Origin: Ganoderma boninense
Lineage: Eukaryota; Basidiomycota; Agaricomycetes; Polyporales; Polyporaceae
Assembly: GCA_002900995.3 (NCBI GenBank)
Contig: CM035305.1
Location: 3,332,467-3,396,466, forward strand
Direction of reading: 5' to 3'
Length of the DNA stretch: 64,000 nucleotides
A program made the position numbers and the translations under genes. The notes beneath the pieces were generated by a model. That model was not told the origin of the DNA. It saw only the letters and a program-made list of their open reading frames with translations, and did no database searches. This document shows, one piece after another, positions 10,911 to 22,496 of the stretch (positions within the stretch are counted from its first letter, which is position 1; the number at the start of each line of letters is the position of its first letter).

Positions 10911-12441
10911 ATGTCCAAATCCAAGTCCAAGCAGCAGGAGGCTCTTCAGTTCCTCGACGACCTTGACAACCTCGCGCCCCCCGCCAGCGGCGGCCCCGCG
11001 CCCCCTGCTTCCGCCCAGCCCGGCTCGACAGAGGGCGAGGCGGAGGTATTCGCATTCATCGACGAGATCACCCAGAAGAGCTCCGAGCCCTCTGCACGCC
11101 CGAGCGTGCATATCGATCGTCCCCTCTCCCGCGCAGGCACCCCCACAGTGCGCAAGAGCACCGAGCGCGTCAAGGTTGGCACCCCCACACCCCTCCTCCC
11201 TGGCGCCGCCCCCCTGTCCCGGACCGAATCCTCGAGCTCCCGGGTTAGCGTCGGCCCCTCGTCGAGGCAGGACTCGTCTTACTCCCGCCCATGAGGCACA
11301 GTCTCAGGCTTCGGCCCCCGTGTCGGCGGGCGGGGGATGGGGATGGGGTAACGTCTGGTCGACCGCCAGTACTGCCTTACAGCAGGCCAGGTCCGTAGTT
11401 GACGAGCAGGTTAAGAACCTCCCGAAGAACGAGCAGGCACGCAAATGGGGCGAGGGGGTGCTCGAGTACGCCAAGAATGCGCAGCTGGACAAACTCGGTA
11501 CGTTCTCCCGCCTGTCAGCACTTCAACTCCGAAGGAGAACAAGCCCAAGACATTGACGTGGCTGCTGCGCAGGCCAGGACTTCAAACGCGTAGGACTCTC
11601 AACACTGACGGACATACTGAACGTCGTCGCTCCTCCCATTTCGGAACATGAGGTCATCCAAGTGTGGCTAAGCCATGATATGCAGGGCTATGAGGGCATT
11701 GAGAGTCTAGTCTACCGTGCGCTCTCACGCGTAAGCCTCTCCCGTGTCTAAAATCTGCTGCGGTCTTTCATTTGTGGGTTGCTAGATCATGGAACAAGTC
11801 GAGGGCGGGGACCTCATCGTGAACCGGGGCGATGAAGCTCGGCCGAAGGACGCAGGAGACGGAAAGAGGGACCTAAATGCGGTCGATGGCTATGACGCTG
11901 CGCTCAAGCTCTCTCAGGTATGTGATACCTCATGCCACATCCATCTGGTTTTTTTTGCTAATCACCATGCAGGCAAATCTTGACGAGCTGGTCAAGCGGC
12001 AACACGAAACCTGAGCAGACCCCCGCCTCCGCACAGAACCCGACGACCTACTCTTACGTCTACCTCCGCGTCCAGCCCTTCTCGACCACATACGCGCTCC
12101 CGCAGATTTCCTCCGCCGGCACTGAAACGCCAGCGTCCCAGACGCCGTCCTCGAATCCAACCACCCAATCTTCGCTTCAGTTCCTGATCTCCCTGTCAGA
12201 CCCGCACCACAACCTTATCCACGCGACTGTCACCCAATCTGTGCCCGGCCGTTGGCTGGACGTTTGGGACGAGTATGATTGGGTTGAGGACCTCGTTGTC
12301 GAAGCCATCCGCGTTGGCGTCGAAGTCGTCGGTCAAGAGTACATCGGTCAGCGCATGGGCTGGGATGGCCACGGCAAGAAGGAGAAGCAGCCTGCTGTCG
12401 AGCAAGAACCTGCCGCCGAGAAGGCGGCGGCGGCGTCTTGA
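10911..12441 (+). CDS. MTC1: Maintenance of telomere capping protein 1 (MTC1) family
   Basis: A fungal cytosolic protein first named from yeast telomere-capping screens and later linked to COPI and early secretory traffic. The N-terminus is MSKSKSKQQEALQFLDDLDN followed by a Pro/Ser-rich stretch with FAFIDEIT. Then come GGGWGWGNVWSTASTALQQA, the family hallmark, DILNVVAPPISEHEVIQVWL, VYRALSR, and C-terminal TTYSYVYLRVQPF, LQFLISLSDPHHNL and WLDVWDEYDWVEDLVVEA. These match the MTC1 domain order. Introns include about 11244-11293, about 11498-11571 and 11918-11972. After the last one the frame reads ANLDELVKRQHET and meets TGA at 12012-12014, while the conserved continuation is one base out. 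This is either a one-base displacement or an unusual splice to an acceptor at 12015 or 12018. The family call is secure; the exact structure near 12010 is not. Confidence 0.9.
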
Positions 12442-12715
12442 TAACGGTGGCTCGCAACCTTGGACTGACAGACGGATGGACACGATTGCGTTTTACATCT
12501 GCGATATACGATTACTGTATACCATTGACAGCACCCAAACAGAGAGGAGGGACGCCCGTGCCGCGCTGCGCAGGAATTTTCTTGGTGGAGCTGGTAGTCT
12601 GGTTGTTGGAGCACGCGACTTAAGCATAAGTTCGTACGTAACGGCAGAGAAAGTGGTGTCGAGGACGGGACTGTATGTATTATAGTGCTCCGCTCGTGTA
12701 TGCGTACTACCTCTA

Positions 12716-14050
12716 CTACTTCTTCTCCTCGGCAGGCGGCGGTGGGGGAGGGGGCACTGGTTTGAGCTCGTCCGGCCGCTTGGGTGCCGTGCCTTCGCCA
12801 ATCTGCTCCCAGGGCGAAAGCGAGTCGAAGTTCCTGAATGGGTGCAAACAAGGACGCTCAGCCTACCTGATCGGACGAACTCGGAAGATAGTATGTGCGC
12901 ACGTACCGGAAAGCTTGAGTGAGCTGTAGAGGCTCGTAGACGACCCGCTTGCGCTCTTCGTCGTAGCGTACCTCAGTATAACCCTGTATCGGCATATGGA
13001 GCGTGAGTTGATGGACATTTTCAGGAAGTTAGAAGCCACTCGGACGAAGTGGTAAATGAATGTGGTTGAGAGATGATCCGTACCGTGAGCGGGAAGTCTT
13101 TCCGGAGGGGGTGCCCCTCGAAGCCTGTAAAAAGGAGCGAAAAGACGGCGGCCGTATGAGAATAAGGTGCAGCAAAAACTGTCTGCCGCTGATGTTTCAC
13201 GTACCGTAGTCAGTGAGGATGCGGCGGCTGCAATGGGGGCACGTCGGGTCAAGTGTCAGCCAAGTCGTATAAGGAGATAGTGAGGAACGGAGCGCACAGG
13301 TCGGGGTGGTCCTTGAAGAACACGCCGTACAGGTCCCAGACCTCGCGCTCGTACCTGCACGAGGCAGTCAGCAGTCCGTCGTCGGCGCAAAGAAGCGTAT
13401 GTTTGTGTTTCGTAGCACAACGCAGCATGCGCTACGTGACACAAGCACATGCGATGGAGATAACGCACCAGTCTGCACCCCTGAAGACAGACGTCGCGCT
13501 CGGCACGGAGTCGACTTCACTGGCGTAGGTCTTGACCCGAATTCGGCTGCCGTACTTCACGCTGAGGAGGTTGTAGACTACCTCGAAGCGCTGGTCACGC
13601 TCCGGGAAGTCGACACCGCTGATGTCCATGCATGCCTTGTACTGGCATTGGGAGTGGTCACGGAGGAAAGTAAGGACAGGCACGACGCCAGCGGGGGAGA
13701 CGTAGAGCGTCAGCTCGTCCTTGAGGACGGAGAACTGCTGCACATATTTGGGGAGACATTGGAGGAGGTAGGAGCCGTACGTGTGCAGCTTCTCGGCTGC
13801 ATCAGCGTACTTGGTCGCGGCCGGGTTTGGGGAGGTCGGCTCGGTAAACGGCGAGGTCGAGGCTGGGCACAGCGGAGAGGACATCGGTTGGAGTCGGGTG
13901 GAATGTGCAGTCGTGACGAACAAAATTCATACCTTTGGACGGCCTAGAAGAATGAAGAGCTCGGCTCAGATGTGCTGCACCCGCGACCGTAGGGCGGGAC
14001 GAGGCATGGCGAAGGAGCTGGCCCGTTGCGCGAGCCAGCCGGAGAGACAT
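12716..14050 (-). CDS. NADH:ubiquinone oxidoreductase 30 kDa subunit (NDUFS3 / NuoC family), mitochondrial
   Basis: A core peripheral-arm subunit of respiratory complex I in the mitochondrial matrix. The N-terminus, MSLRLARATGQLLRHASSRP, is an Arg/Ser-rich presequence. The mature protein contains YLLQCLPKYVQQFSVLKDEL, ACMDISGVDFPERDQRFEVV, VYNLLSVKYGSRIRVKTY, then [40 protein letters not shown] and GYTEVRYDEERKRVVYEPL. The last two blocks are the 30 kDa subunit signature. The tail is FRNFDSLSPWEQIG, then a Pro run and EEKK before two adjacent stop codons. Seven exons can be assembled; those encoding the signature are short. The start is the first true ATG; the frame upstream opens only with TTG. 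Its promoter is shared with the splicing-factor gene 119 bp away. Confidence 0.96.
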
Positions 14051-14169
14051 GGTGGTCGACGTCGAGGATGAGCGAATCAACGTCGGGCGATACTCACGAC
14101 CTTGACGCGCCGCGCTGCACGGGCGTCTGTTCTACAGCCACTCTCGCTTCCTGCTACATCCTCCTCAAA
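14051..14169. promoter_or_regulatory. Compact bidirectional promoter (NDUFS3-like / SPF27-like)
   Basis: Only 119 bases separate the divergent start codons of the complex I subunit (-) and the splicing factor (+), so both promoters and leaders must share or overlap this stretch. No TATA box is evident. Confidence 0.6.
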
Positions 14170-15003
14170 ATGGCTTCAGCCACCAACGGCGACACGCAGT
14201 CCGCAATGATCTTCGATTCGCTGCCTTACTACGACAATGACCTGGAGCAGTTCCCCATTCTGAGAGAGAAGGTGGAGAGGGAGCTGGCGCGGGAGGGGAG
14301 GCCACCGCAATCGCTGCATCCAAAGGTGCCACCAGAACCGACACTATTCGCTGTTCGTGCGCAACGTTTGTCCGTCGTATCATGCGTATGTGTGTGCTGA
14401 ACCCCCTCGCTAGAACTCGCCGATGCTGCAGGCTGAGCTGGAGCGCATATCGAATCACCGGCTGCTGCCACCTCTAGACACGACGCGGTACCAGCTGCCA
14501 GCACCGACGAAGCTGGACGACGAGTCGGAGTGGCAGGAGGCGCTGAAGAACGCACGGGCACAGCTTGAGCACCAGAAACTAAGGTCGGGAAGCTGTGTCA
14601 TGTTTTATTTCGCGCGACACTAACCGAGATGGCAGGCAGGCGAATCTTGCGCTGCTGCAGCAGTATGGGTCCAACGCCTGGCGGATACACAACTATCTGA
14701 CCGAGGCGACGGCAAAGGACGTCGAACAGGGGCTAGAAGAGCTGAAGAACCTGACGACGGAGGTGAACCGGGACCGGAAGAACCAGCAGGTGCGGACGGA
14801 CCAGCGCTGCGCTCCCTGGCTGCCATATTGACGAGCGTTTGGTATGGGAGCAGACGCGTCTGGGAACACAGCTGACGTCGCTCGAGACGCGGTGGACGGA
14901 ACTCATCTCGAGCATCCTCCAGATCGAGATGGCAAACGTGGCGCTCGAGGCCGAGATCGTCCGCCTCAACAAGACAGAAGTCGACCTCGCCGCCGCCCTC
15001 TGA
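14170..15003 (+). CDS. Pre-mRNA-splicing factor SPF27 (BCAS2 / Cwf7 family)
   Basis: A small coiled-coil subunit of the Prp19/NineTeen complex, which helps activate the spliceosome in the nucleus. It begins MASATNGDTQSAMIFDSLPY with the family motif YDNDLEQFPILREKVERELA. Then come NSPMLQAELERI, a Pro/Leu linker (LLPPLDTTRYQLPAP), a helical part with NARAQLEHQKLR, and QANLALLQQYGSNAWRIHNY. The C-terminal coiled coil contains LEELKNLTTEVNRDRKNQQ and LGTQLTSLETRW, ending NKTEVDLAAAL. Four exons are joined by short introns (starting near 14365, 14583 and 14788), all in phase. The length of roughly 210-220 residues matches the family. Confidence 0.93.
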
Positions 15004-15346
15004 TCCTCCCCCTTCCTTCTCCCTCCCGTTCTCTATTTCTAGCCTTCCTGTCACCCCCGCTTTCTCAATCGAATCCTCCTCCCACCGTCGCGATTTTCCG
15101 GCGAGAATGTGGCTCGAATATATAGCGATTATATTGTACGCGAGGAGATCCGCAAATATTGTCAGGCCAGGAATTACAGGAGATCAGGGATGCCCGTCCC
15201 CGGGGTGGCCCAGTACATGTATAGCATAGTCCATGATTATACTCGTACATCTTCCGTCGGTCCCGTTGTGCATCGTGTCTTGCGCGTGAGCCGTCGAATG
15301 CCTAAGTTCTACATGACCGATGGTGGTGAGGCAGGGAAGCCGCCCG
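15004..15346. other. Convergent 3' ends, no gene seen
   Basis: 343 bases between the stop codons of the SPF27-like (+) and REXO4-like (-) genes. The stretch is CT-rich just after the first stop and AT-richer around 15110-15180, consistent with 3' UTRs and poly(A) sites. Nothing else was seen. Confidence 0.5.
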
Positions 15347-16401
15347 CTATGTGAAGCATCGCCGAAACTCGAACGGTGGCAAAGAACATGGCCACGCTCC
15401 AGTCGAAATGATCTCCTCCCAGACGTGCTCGCACGAACGGAAGAGGTCCAGGGCTGCCCGCGCCCGCTCCACCTGCTCCAGACTTGGTCAGCACACACAG
15501 TGCAGCGTGCTTCCTTCACCCCCGCCCCGATGCTCACCGGAATGTCGCCGTTCTGCTCGATGTCCCGCCCCATGAATTTTTTCACTAGCGTCGCCAGCGG
15601 GACTATGTCGTTTGGCCGGTATCCGAGCGTCCGCCGGAAGGACATGAAGAGCGCGGTGTCGCGTGTGCTGATCGCAGGGTGTGCGAGGCCCATAACCTGC
15701 AACGGAGCGGTTGTAAGCCCCCGCCCTCTCGCCAGAATGTAGCCCAGCACGCACCGAGAGGAACTCCCATAGCCCGTAGCCGACCAGAATTTTATCCCGG
15801 ATGAGAGAGGCCACTTGGCGCTGGACGTCGATGAAAACCGGCGCTGCAGGGACGCCCGCGATCAGTATCCCCTCCCTCGCGATTGCCACCCACACCGGGC
15901 GGCAGAGGGGACCAATGCAGAGAGGCTCGTACCATCCGCAAGGTGGTGGGCCTCGAGCCCCGTCTCGGCGGTTCTGTAGTCACAGACGGGCTGTCTTTCG
16001 GCGCGTGTGTGGTCAGAGTGCGGCCAGGGGCGAGGCAAGGGAGGTGTGGCTCACGTCGGGCGCACGAAACTGTCGAGCAGGATGCGGCCTCTGTAGTCTG
16101 TCAATGTTACGCGGCTGCGAGGCGGATATCAAGCGGTTAGGATTAGCTCCTGTGACAGCAGAAGGCAGGGGGAGGACCCACGCCACCATGGGTAATCTGG
16201 ACACTATGCCGTAGTAGACGATCTGTGCTTGTGCGGCGACGTATCTGATGAAGGGAAGATGAGTCTGGCGAGGGGACCGGGGTGGACAGGCCGTCGGCGG
16301 ACGCACCTGTCGGGAAAGAAGAACCTGGGAGGCCGGGGAGTAGTCTCTAGGGGAGGGGGAGGGGGTGTGGGGTAGACTGGGGTGTTGGAGGGAGAGGCCA
16401 T
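15347..16401 (-). CDS. REXO4-like exonuclease-fold protein with degenerate active site
   Basis: Related to the RNA exonuclease 4 / ISG20-like DEDDh 3'-5' exonuclease fold. From about 16243 downward the exons encode FFFPDRYVAAQAQIVYYG, VTLTDYRGRILLDSFVRPT, QPVCDYRTAETGLEAHHLAD and VFIDVQRQVASLIRDKILVG. They continue with GYGLWEFLS, MGLAHPAISTRDTALFMSFR and VERARAALDLFRSCEHVWEE. The order and spacing match REXO4. However, the first motif, normally [VI]ALDCEMVGVG, reads VAAQAQIVYYG here, so Asp and Glu are replaced. The ND of the second motif is replaced by EF. The HxxxED motif of the third lacks both His and Asp. It is therefore unlikely to be a nuclease. The start at 16401 (MASPSNTPVYPT) follows the exon ending at PDR, but the N-terminus is the least certain part. 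Confidence 0.8.
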
Positions 16402-17955
16402 GCGTAGCGCTAGCAGGGGGAGGTGAAACAGACATGAGCCGTGCAGCGGATGAAGCGCCATGGGCACAAAACTCGCGGAGGGCAGTCGGCAGGAGGCGCC
16501 GCCTTTTCTATCGAGCCGCATGAACCGCCGAGTGCGATTGTAGCGGGGACTGGCGGTGGCCACCGGGGCATTAGGCGCAGGGGGACGGTCGGGTCCTGTG
16601 GCCCCGCGCAGGACGCCAGGGAGGGTTACGGCTGCGGCAGACAGTATGCCTAGATGATTGGAATCAGATGGGCGCGAGACGCGGTAACGGCCGGGAGGGG
16701 GGACGTGGAGGAGCAGGAGACGACGTGCCGGGCGCGAGAGGATTGGTCCGATGAGCCATGGCAGACTCGGAACACGCGTTGGCGGCAGAGGACATTGAAA
16801 AAAAGGCCAGATCAAGGCGAGGACAATCACGGAAGACGGCGTTGAGACGCTCTCGATCGACCGCTTCACGCTGGGCCTGGCAGGAGGGGACGGAGGTGGA
16901 GACGCTCCCGAGCCGCCTCCCGAGAAGCGTCAGAAGCTGTGCAAGCCTCCTTTGTGTGCACATCACCACACATCACCAGCCCAGCAATTTTCGCCCCAGG
17001 TTCGCCCAGCGCTGTCTCCGTGCCATCGGGGCTTCTCCCAACGACCGTGCTCCCTGTCCCCACCAGCCCCGAGTCGGGGAAGCCCTCCCTGCCCCATTTC
17101 CGTGCACAAATCAGTCAAAATAGCTCGCAGAGAACAAAGCAGTGCTTACTCTCGCCTCTCCTGCTGCACCCCGCCGCCCCTGGCGCCCCCGAGGTCCTGG
17201 CCGTGCTATCCGAGCCCGTCTGCAGCATCTGCACGCGCCAACGCCAGGGGACTGTTGGGATCCGTCAGGCCCGCCGGGGTGCGGGGTGGGGGCTGGAGTG
17301 CCCAAGGCCGAGCTCCAGACTTCTTTCACAGGCCTTGTTCGTAGTCCGATGGCGAGCTTCGACGACCGGTCTCGAGCAATATAGCTAAAAGCACGAGGGT
17401 GAAACTGGCAGAGGACATAGCGGCCGGTGGCGCAGGATTCGAGACAGAGCGGTGTGCGGGCGGATTACGTTGCGAGAAGCTGCCAGGCGGCAGTCGGGGC
17501 ATCGGTGGCAGCCAGCCTGGGCTCTGCCTTCTCGGTTCCCTCTCGCTTTCCAGTCGCGGACCGCGTACGTTGCGGAGGAACGTCCGTTGCCCAAACAGGC
17601 AGGCCCGGCGCCTCTGCCAGTCATCAACATGTTTGGTTCAGTCCAGCAGCTCCGCCACACCGTCCCTAGGCACGTCCTCCCGTCGCGGGACCCGATCAAG
17701 ATGGGCCTATCCCAGATCTCAACGCAAATCTCCAACTCAACCGTCCAATCTATCCAAAACACGCTCGTGGCTAACAATACACCCCGTATTCTACTCCTCC
17801 ACCTGCCCCCTTTGGTGTCTAAGGTCTAAGCACCATGGCGCTTTCGCGTCTTCCCCCACCTCCATCCACCCTGCCGCTGGCCATCGAAAGCCATAGTCGC
17901 CCCCCAAGGCCGCCGTCTACATATTAATGCTTCTCTTCGCGGACCGCACGCAGAT
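16402..17955. other. Intergenic region, no supported gene
   Basis: About 1.55 kb between the REXO4-like start and the biotin synthase stop, both on the - strand. Open frames on both strands reach about 220 codons but show no family resemblance and are rich in the residues produced by GC-rich random sequence. Extra upstream exons of the REXO4-like gene could lie in the right part but cannot be supported. Confidence 0.4.
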
Positions 17956-19582
17956 TCAGACGCCAACTGTCTCGCCTTCCTTGGAACCATTCGTCGGCGC
18001 TGCTGTCTGCACATCACCCACTTCAAGCCCGTTACCAAGCCGCGCCCCTTCCTTCCGCGCTACGTTCGGCTGTGAGAAACTCCCCATGCCTTCTAGCCCC
18101 CACCGTCCCATCATCGCCTTGTCCTCGTCCCACGGCGAACCTGGTTCCAGGCGCCGCTTCAGCGCCACCGTCATCCAACGTACTCAACGTCGACAGCACT
18201 CACAGGGTGTGGTCAACATCTGTTCTCCGGTAAACACCGCGTTGGCGCCAGCCATGAAACACATGGCCTGCTGCGTCTCGTCCAGCGTCTGCCGTCCTGC
18301 CGCAAGCCGTATGATAGTCCCTGGCAACACAATCCGGGCGGTAGAAATTGTCCGAAGAATGGTCTGGTACGGCACGGGCTGTATAACATCGATCCTCGTA
18401 AGCGCATGCCTTACGGCCATGACGTACTTCACTCGCCTCGTTATCCTCCAGCGGGGTCCCCGGAATTGGAACGAGCGCGTTGACGGGGAACGACTCGGGA
18501 TGCTCTGGCATGCTGAATGGTCGGTCAGCGTCCAGCCCCGCCACCCCCCGACGTAAGACGTGACAGGGTCAGGTTAAAATCAGCACTCACTTCGACACTT
18601 CCCAGATGAGGCCCACGCGGTCCTTGTCCGTCTCCCCCAAGCCGAGGATGCCACCCGAGCACACACTAATGCCGGCATCGCGGACAGCGGAGATGGTGTC
18701 CAGTCGCTCGTCGTACGAGCGCGTACTGATGACCTGAAGAGCAATGATCGTCGAGCCCAATCCGTCCACCGAGATAAGATTCGTTTCGGCACTATACCTC
18801 GGGGTAATACTCCCGGGACGTGTCCAGGTTATGATTGTATGCGGTCAGGCCCCTGCGATATCAAATGGTTGAGTCACTTGGTCATGAACGTGTACAGCCG
18901 CAGACGCGGGCGACCGGTTGGCAGTCACAGGAGGAGTGACCCTGCTTACGCTTCTTTGAGCAGCCGTGCCTGCTCCGGACTGAGCATTCCGAGCGTGGTG
19001 CAAACCTCCATGCCCATGCCTCGGATTTCGCGCACCATGGTCAGGATGCGCTCGAAGCCGCGTTTCCGCCCGGAAAGGTCCCGCCACGCGGCACCCATGC
19101 AGAAGCGGGTGCTGCCGTTCTCCTTTGCCTTGCGTGCGGCTTCCAAAACCGGTTCAATGTCCACCAGGCGCGAGGCCTTGGTAGCAGTCGAGTAGCGCGA
19201 GGACTGCGAGCAGTACGAGCCTGCGGCCGGAGATTAGGCGAGGCACGCGACCCTTGATGAATCCGACCTACAATCCTCTGAGCAGCCCCCCGCTGAAACA
19301 CCACGCGTTTCCGGTGAACAAGGAGATGAATACGGGCGGCAAGGAAGACTTACTCTTGATGTTCATAAGTGTGCACAGCTGGATCTTGCTGGGATCATGG
19401 TACTGCCGGTGTATGGAGGCCGCACGGAAGACGAGGTCGAGGAGAGGGGTGTCGAAGATCTTCTGAATCTCAGGCTTGGTCCATGAATGACGGGTTGGGG
19501 GAGGCGCAGGGGTGGATGCATGGGTTGCGAGTGTGCGTCGGAGATGAACAGAAAGGCGTGCTGAGGGGCCGAGCCGATACAT
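17956..19582 (-). CDS. BIO2: Biotin synthase, mitochondrial
   Basis: A radical-SAM enzyme that inserts sulfur into dethiobiotin in the last step of biotin synthesis, in mitochondria. The first residues ([20 protein letters not shown]) look like a mitochondrial presequence. Next come [19 protein letters not shown], the CxxxCxxC cluster motif read as [75 protein letters not shown] and [18 protein letters not shown]. Towards the C-terminus are [33 protein letters not shown] and [19 protein letters not shown], then a family-typical end ([11 protein letters not shown]) and an extra 40-residue tail. An intron splits the codon of the second cluster cysteine (T|GC). The start is the first true ATG; upstream the frame opens only with TTG. 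Confidence 0.97.
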
Positions 19583-20810
19583 GGTGGATGATGAATGAAG
19601 CAGCAAAGGTCGTCGTCGCAGCTCTGGCTATGTCTGTTTGAGAGCGTTTGCTTGCGGACGGAAAGAAGAGATCGATTCCGGTGGGGTTTGAGGGGACATG
19701 CTTGGGGTCGGCCCGGGATGGGAAGGCAGCGATCCGCGCCTCTCCCGTCAATCCGCTATCTCAGATTCCCTATCTACACCTCTCACGTGATCGACCAGAG
19801 CGAGTCAGCGTCGCGCGATTTGAGACTGCCATCCTCTGCCATCCTCTCCGTGCTCCCTCAGGCTCTCTTTCTAAGTGGCTTTAGTAAGTACAGCCCGCAT
19901 GGCATCACCTGATATGCAGAACCCCATGCGCTTTGACGTCCAATGTCGCAATTCAGATGCAACATACTGACGTGCAGGACACGGGCAACACCGGAACCAG
20001 CTGTTGTCCTCGAGTCCGAGTCCACGCTGAGAGGGCACAGTCGCACGTGTGACACTGCCAGTGGCTCATTATAATTAAATCCGCGAGTTGTCAACGCGAA
20101 AGCGTCTACTTTCATTACCGGCATGTACGCTTCAAGAAGATTAATGTATTTCTAGTAAGCTAGACGCGCCGTCCGTAGTTCGAAGGTTTCCGCATTAGCC
20201 GCTAACCTCAGGCTTCTCCATCCAGTGAGATCTGAGGGCAGTTATCCCCGATCTTAGCCTTGCCTGGTGAGCGTGGGCACAGTCTTCTCTCCCAGTGGAC
20301 CGGGCGCTGATGCAGTGTGATAAGATTTACCCTGTGGAGGACCTCTGCCATCATGACGACAGCGACTGGTTTACTGGCTATAATTTCTCAGGAAGTGGGA
20401 CGGCGTCCATGCGCAGCCGGAGGGCGCGTGTGACGACTGTGAGTTTGGATTTCAGCCGGAAATCCCGGCTGGAACTGACCAATGCGCCTTACCATATTTT
20501 GGCGTAGCCAATAGAGGTGGGGCCCGAATCGATAATGGGACACACTGGACCATGCTCACTAACGAATATCCTGCCGTCCAGGCAGGGTTACCGTCGACGG
20601 TGAATCAATTCCATTCGTTCCGTGGAGATATAATACTTCCTGGAGTACACTCTGGTGGCCGTCAGATGGTGCCGGGGGACTAACAAATACAACAACACAT
20701 AATCGTCCGCAATGTGTCCGGACAAAAGGACTGGGGGGAGGGGCTCACTGCACACCAAAAACGTGGACATCGAATGTTCAACACAGGCATTAAGTAAAGA
20801 GGGTGAGTGA
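19583..20810. other. Intergenic region with one short hairpin, no gene seen
   Basis: About 1.2 kb. The right-hand two thirds is lower in GC than the neighbouring genes. The only structure noticed is a short perfect stem, CAGCCGG at 20453-20459 paired with CCGGCTG at 20465-20471. The promoter of biotin synthase must lie at the left end. Confidence 0.4.
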
Positions 20811-21173
20811 CTACGCACCTGGCGAAGCATCATGCCTTTCCAGTAGCCATATTTCGCTGACCGCTGAGGTGCCTGTGGGTAGGCTGAGCAAAGTCGCGAG
20901 CTCGGATTCCTGGTAACCATCAGCCCCCTTGCTACTTAGGAGGTGAGCGGCATAGTACATACCATGGCGTAGCCTCGATGTCGACCCAGTGTCCAGTGAT
21001 GCACTGGCACTCTCCTGCTGCTGTTGCTGCTGCGGGTTCGCAGCCTGGGACCCGTTCCCGTCTTCGATAGCACGGCGGACCATGTCCCACTGTCGGCGGG
21101 TGTATGCAGCGAGCTCCTGCGAATACATGGCCTTGCGAGTCTCCACAGACTTGATGTCGGTGAAGGCGGTCAT
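20811..21173 (-). CDS. Small hypothetical protein with Gln run
   Basis: I do not recognise this gene. The single open frame (120 residues) starts MTAFTDIKSVETRKAMYSQE and continues AAYTRRQWDMVRRAIED, which looks helical. It then has a run of six Gln encoded by a CTG/TTG-type repeat (complement of about 21005-21030), a Ser-rich stretch and LATLLSLPTGTSAVSEIWLL. A good donor (GTGCGT) lies just before the stop at the C-terminal ASPG, so the true protein may continue into a further exon. Another possible donor (GTATGT) lies inside it at RLRHG. The helical, charged N-terminal half is the best evidence that it is a real gene. Confidence 0.45.
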   Translation of the reverse strand: MTAFTDIKSVETRKAMYSQELAAYTRRQWDMVRRAIEDGNGSQAANPQQQQQQESASASLDTGSTSRLRHGMYYAAHLLSSKGADGYQESELATLLSLPTGTSAVSEIWLLERHDASPGA

Positions 21174-22496
21174 CGTTTTTCAAAAGGGATCGAGACGGAG
21201 TAAAGAGCGAGGTCAGATCGGGGTGAGTAGCTGTCAAGGCTCGTCGAGGAGAAGAAAGGGCATGTAAGGGAATAGCGGGGGGAGAAGGCGGGCATATATG
21301 GCATCGCGGACAAGGAGAGCATGATGTAGGGTTGGTGACTCCCTCGCCCTCGAATCCACAGTAGCACCACCGCAATGCCCATGACGACATACCCCATATG
21401 TGGTAATTCCTCAAGTACGAGCGGCGGTTATGCCCGGTCAGCCTGTCACCGTGACATTGCTGCCGCCGGCTTGGAGGGTCGAGCATATTGTCCCCACGCC
21501 GAGGCGAATGTAAATGACGAGCTTGCGAACCCTCACATGCTGTCGCTCTCCATGACGCCGCTCAGATCTGGGGCGTGCACGAGGTTACCGCTCCATCAGA
21601 CTCTCATAAGTACTTACCTGCATAAATTCCAAAAGTCGCCACCTTCCGTCAGCTGCCGGTTCTAGCGGCCGAGTCGGAGTGATGGCAAACGGCAGTCTTG
21701 CCCCACTCTTCCCCAGTGGTACTGGCAATGGGGGCGCCCCCCCCCCCAGCGATTCAGCGTAAGTCATCATTGGATATGCCAGAGTGGCGTCCGGCACCAA
21801 ATCGGCCACACTGGGTCAGTCGACATATATACGGCTGATTTTTGCTTTCTCGCCCGGCACCACGTATGCGGATCATTGGACTTGCGGTACCACCGAAACA
21901 CGCCAGTATCCACGCACTGGAACCAACGAAACTTTCCACTAGGCGACCGCGCCACTGACCAGATAGAGGTGACGTCATGGAACACTCAGTCGAACCCAAG
22001 AAGTTGGGCTGAGGACACCGAACTTTACGGTCCCCGAAGGGCTTACATAATCCAGGCTTGCAGTCTCACAGACGCCTCGCTCGCCGTGACCGCGCGCCCC
22101 CGGAGAGCCCGCGTATAAGCGCCCGAGCGCGTCGAGCGCGGCAGGAAGTGCGAAGACGAGGAGCTCGTTTGGATGCTCTAAAAATTCAAACACACGATTA
22201 AATATATTACTTAACATGTACATGTGTCAATGCGAAACAACAAGGTCGAGAACCACAAGCAGAACTGGAGGTGCGCAAGGGCTGCACAATAAGTGTCCGT
22301 CCACGCTGAGGGCGCAGTTAAGCCATATGGTCAAAACTCACCTGGACCTCCAGGTCAGAATTGGCAGCATAAAAAAACGAGGGAACAGTGCGCGATGGGG
22401 GGGCGTGAGGACGTGCGACCCCATCGCGCCTCATTGGGGGCTAGGGAGAGAGCGCGGGAGGAGGCGCGAGGGGAGACAGCGGGAGGCGCAAGAGCG

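Noticed and set aside
16204..16869. Long - strand frame that would extend the REXO4-like protein by 150 residues.
   Set aside because: The extra residues are not conserved in type or composition, and a good ATG lies at 16401 close to the conserved part.
21585..21999. Trp/Cys-rich short - strand frames (FRWFQCVDTGVFRWYRK).
   Set aside because: They look protein-like, but no start, splice partners or family could be found, so no gene is claimed.
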